A stretch of 64,000 nucleotides of DNA from an uncultured Bacteroidales bacterium (GTDB taxonomy: Bacteria > Bacteroidota > Bacteroidia > Bacteroidales > ML635J-15): contig CALDKB010000041.1 in the NCBI GenBank assembly GCA_937899245.1, positions 39,238 through 103,237 on the forward strand, read 5' to 3'. The position numbers and the translations under genes are program-made. Below are positions 58,907 through 64,000 of this stretch, piece by piece; the stretch's first letter is position 1; each line of letters opens with the position of its first letter. Under the pieces are notes generated by a model. That model was not told the DNA's origin and did not search any database. It saw nothing but the letters and a program-made list of their open reading frames with translations.

Positions 58907-59680
58907 ATGCTCATAGATACGCATTCGCATATTTACCTCGAGGAGTTCGACGATGACCGCGCTGATGTAATAGCAAGGGCGAGGGAGTGTGGCGTTTCAA
59001 AGGTTGTACTTCCCAATGTCGACTGCACTACTATAGACAGGATGGCTTGTCTTGCCGACTCGGATTCGGAAATGTTTTATGTCGCCAACGGCTTGCATCC
59101 GACATCCGTTAACTATGATTATCGCAAATCTCTTGATGAAATATTTTCACCGGCGACAATGGACCGTTTTGCAAATATGGTGGCGATAGGCGAAATAGGC
59201 ATGGACTTGTATTGGGACGAAACGTATGTTTCGGAACAAAAGGAGGCGCTCGACAGTCAGCTCGCTCTTGCCGAATCAATGAATTTGCCTGTAATAATAC
59301 ATTGCAGAAAGGCGTTTGCGGAGATAATTGACGTGCTCGAATGCCATAGGTCGGCGGGGTTGAAAGGTGTTTTCCATTGCTTTTCTGAAGATTACGAAGC
59401 AGCGAGAAAGGTACTCGATTTGAACTTCCATATAGGCGTTGGAGGCGTGCTGACATATAAGAAGTCGTCGCTTCCGGATGTCGTGGCTAAAGTTCCGCTA
59501 AGTCGCATTTTGCTCGAGACAGATTCTCCGTATTTGGCTCCGGTTCCACATCGGGGGAAAAGAAACGAGTCTGCTTATGTCGCATGTGTGGCAGAAAAAC
59601 TTGCCTTATTGTTAAATTGCGACTATGAGAAAGTGTGTGCACAGACATCTGAGAATGCAAAAACATTATTCTCCATTTAG
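58907..59680 (+). CDS. TatD-family metal-dependent deoxyribonuclease
   Basis: The 257-aa protein has the TatD/amidohydrolase-type TIM barrel ligands: LIDTHSHIYLEEFDDDR at the start (HxH), AIGEIGMDLYWD (Glu), VIIHCRKAF and VFHCFSEDYE (His), and LETDSPYLAPVPHRGKRNES (Asp). Family members are 3'-5' exonucleases involved in DNA repair or turnover. It is the last gene of the operon with dprA; a 133-bp gap separates it from tRNA-Ser. Confidence 0.95.
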   Translation: MLIDTHSHIYLEEFDDDRADVIARARECGVSKVVLPNVDCTTIDRMACLADSDSEMFYVANGLHPTSVNYDYRKSLDEIFSPATMDRFANMVAIGEIGMDLYWDETYVSEQKEALDSQLALAESMNLPVIIHCRKAFAEIIDVLECHRSAGLKGVFHCFSEDYEAARKVLDLNFHIGVGGVLTYKKSSLPDVVAKVPLSRILLETDSPYLAPVPHRGKRNESAYVACVAEKLALLLNCDYEKVCAQTSENAKTLFSI

Positions 59681-59813
59681 AATATATGTTTGTTTTTCAA
59701 ATTGTTGGCACAGATAAAACATGTGTTTTATCATTGCCGATAAAAAAAGTTGTCAATTTTTTTTTATTTCATTTAAATAATTCATTACTTTGCAAGACTT
59801 TTTTTTGCGAAAA

Positions 59814-59903
59814 GGAGAGATGGCCGAGCGGTTGAAGGCGCACGCCTGGAAAGTGTGTATGCGGCGTGAAGCCGTATCGTGGGTTCGAATCCCACTCTCT
59901 CCG
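59814..59903 (+). tRNA. tRNA-Ser (anticodon GGA)
   Basis: The acceptor GGAGAGA pairs with TCTCTCC, discriminator G. The anticodon stem CACGC/GTGTG holds CTGGAAA, giving anticodon GGA. The long variable arm (TGCGGC GTGAA GCCGTA) is typical of Ser. The T arm is GTGGGTTCGAATCCCAC. CCA is not encoded. Confidence 0.95.
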
Positions 59904-59976
59904 CAGAAAAGAGAATGGATTTGTAATTAATTAAAATAGGTATAATAAGAATAGTAAATTTTTTAAACACAAAATC

Positions 59977-60774
59977 ATGAAAAAGTTAATCTCGTTACTT
60001 ACATTGGCAGGTTTGCTAACTTTCGCAACTGCAACATTTGCACAAGACGAAACAACAGACGAACAGTCACAGGCTCAGACCGAGCAGGTTGCAGAAGCTG
60101 CAGCTGACGAAGTTGCTCCAGAAGCTACAGAAGAACAGCCATTCCATCAGGCATTAAAGATTAAAATCATCGAAGGTGGTCCTATTTTCATGGGCTTCTT
60201 GTTAGTAGCTTTGATTCTTGGTTTGGCAATCGCTTTCGAAAGAATTATTTATTTGAATCTTGCAACTGTTAATACAAAGAAATTATTGTCTAAGATTGAA
60301 ACCGCTTTGAACGAAGGTGGTGTTGAGGCTGCAATGGATATTTGTCGTAACACTCGTGGTCCAGTGGCAAGCATCTTCTATCAGGGTCTTTCAAGATATT
60401 CTGATGGTGTTGATATGGTTGAAAAGGCAGTTGTATCTTACGGTTCTGTACAGATGGGTAAGATGGAAAACGGTTTGACATGGATTTCTTTGTTCATCGC
60501 ACTTCTTCCTATGTTGGGATTCATGGGTACAGTTATCGGTATGATCGGCGCATTCGATGCTATCGAGGCAGCTGGTGATATCAACCCTGCAGTTGTTGCT
60601 GGTGGTATCAAGGTCGCTCTTATCACTACCGTAGGTGGTTTGATCGGTGCTATGATTCTTCAGGTATTCTACAACTACATCCTTGGTAAGATCGATGGTA
60701 TGGTAAACCAGATGGAAGATGCATCAATATCTCTTATCGATATCCTTGTAGATTACAAGAAGAAATCTAATTAA
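59977..60774 (+). CDS. exbB: ExbB/TolQ/MotA-type proton channel subunit
   Basis: The 265-aa protein has an N-terminal signal-like segment (ending near ATFAQDE) and an acidic Gln/Glu/Ala-rich stretch. Three transmembrane helices follow: FMGFLLVALILGLAIAFERI, LFIALLPMLGFMGTVIGMIG and VALITTVGGLIGAMILQVFY. The conserved ExbB block is MLGFMGTVIGMIGAFDAIEA. ExbB pentamers around ExbD use the proton motive force to energise TonB or a similar outer-membrane machine. The leading hydrophobic/acidic part is typical of Bacteroidota. It is the first gene of a four-gene operon. Confidence 0.93.
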   Translation: MKKLISLLTLAGLLTFATATFAQDETTDEQSQAQTEQVAEAAADEVAPEATEEQPFHQALKIKIIEGGPIFMGFLLVALILGLAIAFERIIYLNLATVNTKKLLSKIETALNEGGVEAAMDICRNTRGPVASIFYQGLSRYSDGVDMVEKAVVSYGSVQMGKMENGLTWISLFIALLPMLGFMGTVIGMIGAFDAIEAAGDINPAVVAGGIKVALITTVGGLIGAMILQVFYNYILGKIDGMVNQMEDASISLIDILVDYKKKSN

Positions 60775-60799
60775 TTGTTGGTTATAAAAAATTACAGAA

Positions 60800-61330
60800 A
60801 TGGTTGAAAAAATTTCAAAAATATTAGGTTGGGCTGTATTAGGACTGTCTGCAGTTATTTCTGTGCTGTTCTTCCTATTGCCTAGCGAGTCGCCAGCTTT
60901 GCAGGCTGCCATGGACGCCTTGGATGGCTCCACTGGTGATGTAAAGATTGCTGGTGTTAATGAGGCAGCTTCAAATTGGGGCGGTTTCATTATGTACGCT
61001 GTAGAAGTAATGACAATTATTTGTGCCGCATTGTTCGTATTGTTCGAATTGTGGGGTATAATTTCAAATGGTATCGATTCTCCTAAGTCTTTGATTAAGC
61101 CTTGCATTGTTATAGTTGTTATTGCAATCTTGGTTGTTGTTTCTTGGTCTATTGCTAATGGTCTTGCTCCGCAAACCATAGGTATACAGAAGGCCGGATA
61201 CTCAGACCCGGAGATGGTTTACTCTGATATCAAATTGGCAGAAGCTGGCTTGTGGATGACTTATTTTGCAGGCGGTGCAGCAGTTCTTGCTTTAATTGCA
61301 GGTCCTGTTATTTCGATTATTAGAAAGTAG
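60800..61330 (+). CDS. Small membrane protein of the ExbB/ExbD operon
   Basis: This 176-aa protein has four predicted transmembrane segments: WAVLGLSAVISVLFFLL, FIMYAVEVMTIICAALFVLF, IVIVVIAILVVVSWSIA and FAGGAAVLALIAGPVI. It sits between exbB and the first exbD (25-bp gaps), an arrangement I believe is common in Bacteroidales. Its function is not known. The conserved position suggests an accessory subunit of the energising complex. Confidence 0.75.
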   Translation: MVEKISKILGWAVLGLSAVISVLFFLLPSESPALQAAMDALDGSTGDVKIAGVNEAASNWGGFIMYAVEVMTIICAALFVLFELWGIISNGIDSPKSLIKPCIVIVVIAILVVVSWSIANGLAPQTIGIQKAGYSDPEMVYSDIKLAEAGLWMTYFAGGAAVLALIAGPVISIIRK

Positions 61331-61355
61331 TTAATTTTTTAAAGGGAATTTTATT

Positions 61356-61943
61356 ATGGCAAAAAGAGCAGTCCCTGAGATTAACGCAAGTTCCATGGCT
61401 GATATCGCTTTCTTGTTGCTGATATTCTTCCTGGTAACAACTACAATGGATGTCGATACAGGTATCCAGCGCCAGTTGCCACCTATTCCGGAGAATAAGG
61501 ACCAGAAAACTGATGTCGAAGTCAATAAGCGTAACGTATATTTGGTACTTGTAAATTCAAGGGGTAATATATCTGTAAACCAAAAGTGGATGGACATCTC
61601 CGATCTTCGTGAGGATGCAAAGAAGTTTATCAATTGCGATAGAGCCGACGATCCAACACTCCCAGAAATGGAAGAAATAGAGGTCGATGGTATCAAGGGC
61701 AAGGTCATGACTTCAAAGGGCATTATCTCGTTGCAGAACGACCGCGGTACAACTTACGGAAGATATATAGAAGTCCAGAACGAATTGGTTGCTGCGTATA
61801 ATGAAATCAGAAACGAAGCTTCTAAAAAGTATTTCGGAAAGGGTTATGATGACCTAAACGAAGATCAGCAGGAAGCAATTCGTAAGATTTATCCGCAGCG
61901 TATTTCTGAGGCAGAACCTAAAAATTATGGAGGGAAAAACTAA
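61356..61943 (+). CDS. exbD: ExbD/TolR biopolymer transport protein, first copy
   Basis: At 195 aa, the single transmembrane helix (ASSMADIAFLLLIFFLVTTT) has the conserved proton-carrying Asp in SMADIAFL. The rest is a periplasmic domain. An additional tail (YFGKGYDDLNEDQQEAIRKI) makes it longer than E. coli ExbD. Its stop overlaps the start of the second exbD by one base, so they are translated together. Confidence 0.92.
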   Translation: MAKRAVPEINASSMADIAFLLLIFFLVTTTMDVDTGIQRQLPPIPENKDQKTDVEVNKRNVYLVLVNSRGNISVNQKWMDISDLREDAKKFINCDRADDPTLPEMEEIEVDGIKGKVMTSKGIISLQNDRGTTYGRYIEVQNELVAAYNEIRNEASKKYFGKGYDDLNEDQQEAIRKIYPQRISEAEPKNYGGKN

Positions 61944-62416
61944 TGGCAGTAATGGGTAAAAAGAAAAAGAAGACTTTGGGAGCAATCTCAACAGCATCTC
62001 TTCCCGATATCGTTTTTATGATTCTTTTCTTCTTCATGGTTTCAACTACTATGCGTGAAGTTGAACTTATGATCGAACTTAAGGGTTCTGACATGCCTAC
62101 AGCAACAGAAATCAAAAAGTTGGAGAAAAAATCTTTGGTAAGCTATATCTATGTTGGTAAGCCTTTGCAGCAGTATCAGAAAACTTATGGTACCGAGCCA
62201 AGAATTCAGTTGAACTCTTCTTTTGCAGAACTTTCCGACATTTATGAATATATTTTAGCCGAGCGTGCAGAAAGAGACGAGGCAGAAGTTCCTTTCATGA
62301 CTACTTCTTTAAAAGTTCATAAGGATACAAAAATGGGTATCGTAACTGATATTAAGCAGGAACTTAGAAAGGCTAGTGCCTTGAAAATCAACTATTCGGC
62401 AAGAATGGAGATGTAA
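61943..62416 (+). CDS. exbD: ExbD/TolR biopolymer transport protein, second copy
   Basis: At 157 aa, the helix TASLPDIVFMILFFFMVSTT carries the conserved Asp in SLPDIVFM. It is preceded by a Lys-rich cytoplasmic start (MGKKKKKTLG). Two different ExbD proteins per operon suggest a heterodimer inside the ExbB pentamer, as is usual in Bacteroidota. It is the last gene of the operon, followed by a strong terminator. Confidence 0.92.
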   Translation: MAVMGKKKKKTLGAISTASLPDIVFMILFFFMVSTTMREVELMIELKGSDMPTATEIKKLEKKSLVSYIYVGKPLQQYQKTYGTEPRIQLNSSFAELSDIYEYILAERAERDEAEVPFMTTSLKVHKDTKMGIVTDIKQELRKASALKINYSARMEM

Positions 62417-62440
62417 AAAAACACTTCTTTTTTAAAGTTA

Positions 62441-62472
62441 AAAAGGGACTGATTTTCAGTCCCTTTTTTTTT
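62441..62472 (+). terminator. Intrinsic terminator of the ExbB/ExbD operon
   Basis: The stem AAAAGGGACTGA / TCAGTCCCTTTT with a 3-nt loop is followed by further T residues. Confidence 0.9.
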
Positions 62473-62492
62473 GCATAAAAATAAGTTTATTG

Positions 62493-62557
62493 TATCTTTG
62501 CAAATTGTGACATTGCAAATTGTGCTTATATGCATAAAAATTTTTTTGCAATTTGCA
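62493..62557 (+). promoter_or_regulatory. Promoter with TTGCAAATTGTG repeats
   Basis: TATCTTTG at 62493-62500 fits TAnnTTTG. TTGCAAATTGTG occurs at 62498-62509 and again at 62513-62524 (15-bp period), overlapping the start region. A related inverted word GCAATTTGCA lies at 62548-62557. This looks like an operator array. Confidence 0.5.
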
Positions 62558-62611
62558 GGCAACGGAATGTTATATTTTTCGTTAGTATTTTAGAATTTAA
62601 TATTTTTCGTT

Positions 62612-63049
62612 ATGAAGAAAAAGATATTGATAATTGTACTTCTGCTGGTTGCTGTTAACTGCGCATTCGCCCAGCAGACAGACGTATTGCCAGATGACAG
62701 ATTGTACTCCAGGTATCAGTCGTCCGAAATTGAGAACTTGAGGACATTTGCACCGCAGGATATCGCTTATTGGAATTGGTTCGTTGAAAACGGCTTTATC
62801 GTTAAGCGAGGCAATCCGTCTTATACTGCAAAATATCCAGCATTGCGATTCTTTGACAAGGATACAAAGCTTGCAGCAGAAGAGGAAGTGTCTTACCTAG
62901 AAGATAATTTCAATATCATGGCTTATGATTTCGAAATCCTACCAGATAAAACAAATACATATAGGATTGGAAATACCGGATATGTCGTAAACGTATATTC
63001 GGCAAGCAAATTAGTGGAAATGTACAATAAATTTTTGAGAGATGAATAG
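62612..63049 (+). CDS. Small secreted protein, unknown
   Basis: This 145-aa protein has a clear signal peptide (MKKKILIIVLLLVAVNCAFA, then QQTD). The mature part has conserved-looking aromatic blocks: YWNWFVENGFIVKRG, DNFNIMAYDFEIL and TYRIGNTGYVVNVYS. I do not recognise it. Its last 8 bases overlap the start of the large CUB-like gene, so it is translationally coupled and may be a periplasmic partner of that exported protein. Confidence 0.7.
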   Translation: MKKKILIIVLLLVAVNCAFAQQTDVLPDDRLYSRYQSSEIENLRTFAPQDIAYWNWFVENGFIVKRGNPSYTAKYPALRFFDKDTKLAAEEEVSYLEDNFNIMAYDFEILPDKTNTYRIGNTGYVVNVYSASKLVEMYNKFLRDE

Positions 63050-64000
63050 CAGGTCAATATATATTTCGATTCTTCTGCTCTTTTTTAGTGTTACTGCTTT
63101 TTCGCAGACAATAAATCTTAACGCTAGTGCAAGCGGAAGTACTGTTACAACTTGTAATGCAACCTTGTACGACTCAGGTGGACCTAACGGTCAGTACCAG
63201 AGCAGCGAAAACTATTCTATCACATTCTGCGGAACAGCAAACGCACCGATAATAGTTGAAGTAGTAAATTTGAATACAGAAAGTGTTTCATACGACTACT
63301 TAAAGTTCTACGATGGACCAACTGCTGGCGGTACATTGATGGCCACTCTTGGTGGAACAACTTTGCCTGCTCAAAGAGAGTATGAAGCTAGCGGAAACTG
63401 TATTACCATAGTTTGGCATACAGATGGTAGTGTGGTTAGAGATGGTTTCCAATTGAATATCAGATGTGGTTTCCCTTGTCAGGATTATACAGTAAACATT
63501 ACTCCTGAGGCTACTTATGACGCAGAAGAAGGCGCTTATCTGGGATGTTCTGGCGGTACGGTAACTGCTGTTGTAAATTTCCCTAATAATCACCAGAATT
63601 ATGATCAGACTATTGAAAATACTAACTTTTCTTGGTCGGTTCTTAATAACAACGGTACTCAGGTATTTGAAGGCATGGGCATGAATGATTTTGAAGAAGC
63701 TCTTGCTCCGGGTGCTTATTTCTTCACATTGACAACTACGGATGCTAACAGATGCCAGATTGTATCTAATACTGTAACAGTTTATATTTCTGTTCCCCCA
63801 ACTTTTACTGGAACAACAGTTACTCCTGAAATATGTCCTAATGATGTGGCCGAATTGACAGGTGTAGTTAACCCGCCGCCAGAGTGGCAGATGACAATCC
63901 AGGAAGTAAACTACGAACAGCACTGCTTTGATGATGACCATATTGACGAGGAACAGCTTAGCTGCTTTACCTATGCAGAATTTGCTCCTGGTCAGGTAAT
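63042..64000 (+). CDS. Secreted protein with CUB-like domain (3' partial)
   Basis: ATG at 63042 opens a frame that remains open to the window end (about 319 codons). A signal peptide (MNSRSIYISILLLFFSVTAF, cleaved near SQT) precedes a CUB-like domain of about 110 residues. That domain has C ... LYDSGGPNGQYQSSENYSIT, YDYLKFYDGPTAGG and CITIVWHTDGSVVRDGFQL. PKD-like or Ig-like beta domains follow (NTNFSWSVLNNNGTQVF). Such proteins are usually very large, end in a T9SS or gliding-type C-terminal domain, and are surface adhesins. The end is not visible here. Confidence 0.8.
   Translation, partial: MNSRSIYISILLLFFSVTAFSQTINLNASASGSTVTTCNATLYDSGGPNGQYQSSENYSITFCGTANAPIIVEVVNLNTESVSYDYLKFYDGPTAGGTLMATLGGTTLPAQREYEASGNCITIVWHTDGSVVRDGFQLNIRCGFPCQDYTVNITPEATYDAEEGAYLGCSGGTVTAVVNFPNNHQNYDQTIENTNFSWSVLNNNGTQVFEGMGMNDFEEALAPGAYFFTLTTTDANRCQIVSNTVTVYISVPPTFTGTTVTPEICPNDVAELTGVVNPPPEWQMTIQEVNYEQHCFDDDHIDEEQLSCFTYAEFAPGQV

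Noticed and set aside
63300..63941. Long minus-strand open frame near the right edge
   Set aside because: It is antisense to the CUB-like gene, which has a signal peptide and clear domain motifs; the minus frame has none.

Overview
The window is a 64-kb chromosomal segment of a Bacteroidota member, most likely an uncultured Bacteroidales. The evidence is: secreted proteins with type IX secretion (T9SS) C-terminal sorting domains; an S46 dipeptidyl-peptidase; a fused FeoA-FeoB; a 30-codon bS22/mS38-like gene between HU and RNase G; a split-type transketolase; an ExbB/ExbD/ExbD operon; DUF4175 and DUF4143 proteins; and many copies of the Bacteroidota -7 promoter motif TAnnTTTG. Four tRNA genes are present (Leu-UAG, Arg-UCU, Lys-CUU, Ser-GGA). 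I see no rRNA, CRISPR array, transposase or integrase gene.

Layout. 1-3.2 kb: end of a secreted M14 carboxypeptidase, trigger factor and tRNA-Leu. 3.3-11.2 kb: accessory block with a DUF4143 ATPase behind three 33-bp direct repeats, a type III restriction-modification pair (mod, res) and an AlbA-type ATP-binding regulator with a 12-bp coding repeat; short palindromic elements lie on both sides of the RM block. 11.2-26.5 kb: secreted M28 peptidase, the ispB-tktC-tsaE operon, tRNA-Arg, a Gfo/Idh-like protein, three tandem paralogous lipoproteins, another lipoprotein with a sugar-phosphate transferase, HU, the bS22-like gene, RNase G and DsbD. 26.6-40.7 kb: DPP7-like peptidase, a 1100-aa DUF4175 membrane/coiled-coil protein, YbeY, a membrane-TPR protein, a hemerythrin/LuxR/T9SS-esterase cluster and FeoAB.

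41.0-54.1 kb is a 13-kb genomic island. It starts in tRNA-Lys and ends at a perfect 20-bp copy of the tRNA 3' end, so it looks site-specifically integrated, yet no integrase is present. It carries a type I RM system (hsdM, hsdS, hsdR) interleaved with two DUF1016/YhcG nucleases, a YgjP-type metallopeptidase, and an A+T-rich two-gene insert between hsdS and hsdR: an unrecognised HEXXH protein with a C-terminal cysteine cluster, followed by a SEFIR/TIR-like protein. Just after this pair lies a 19-codon remnant of a second hsdR. The HEXXH/SEFIR pair is the best candidate here for an undescribed defence module.

54.1-64 kb: radical SAM protein and glycosyltransferase (the latter with an in-frame repeat-like insertion), a lipoprotein, dprA, a TatD-family nuclease, tRNA-Ser, the ExbB/ExbD energy-transduction operon and the start of a CUB-like secreted protein that runs off the right edge. 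All functional statements come from reading motifs by eye; no database search was run.
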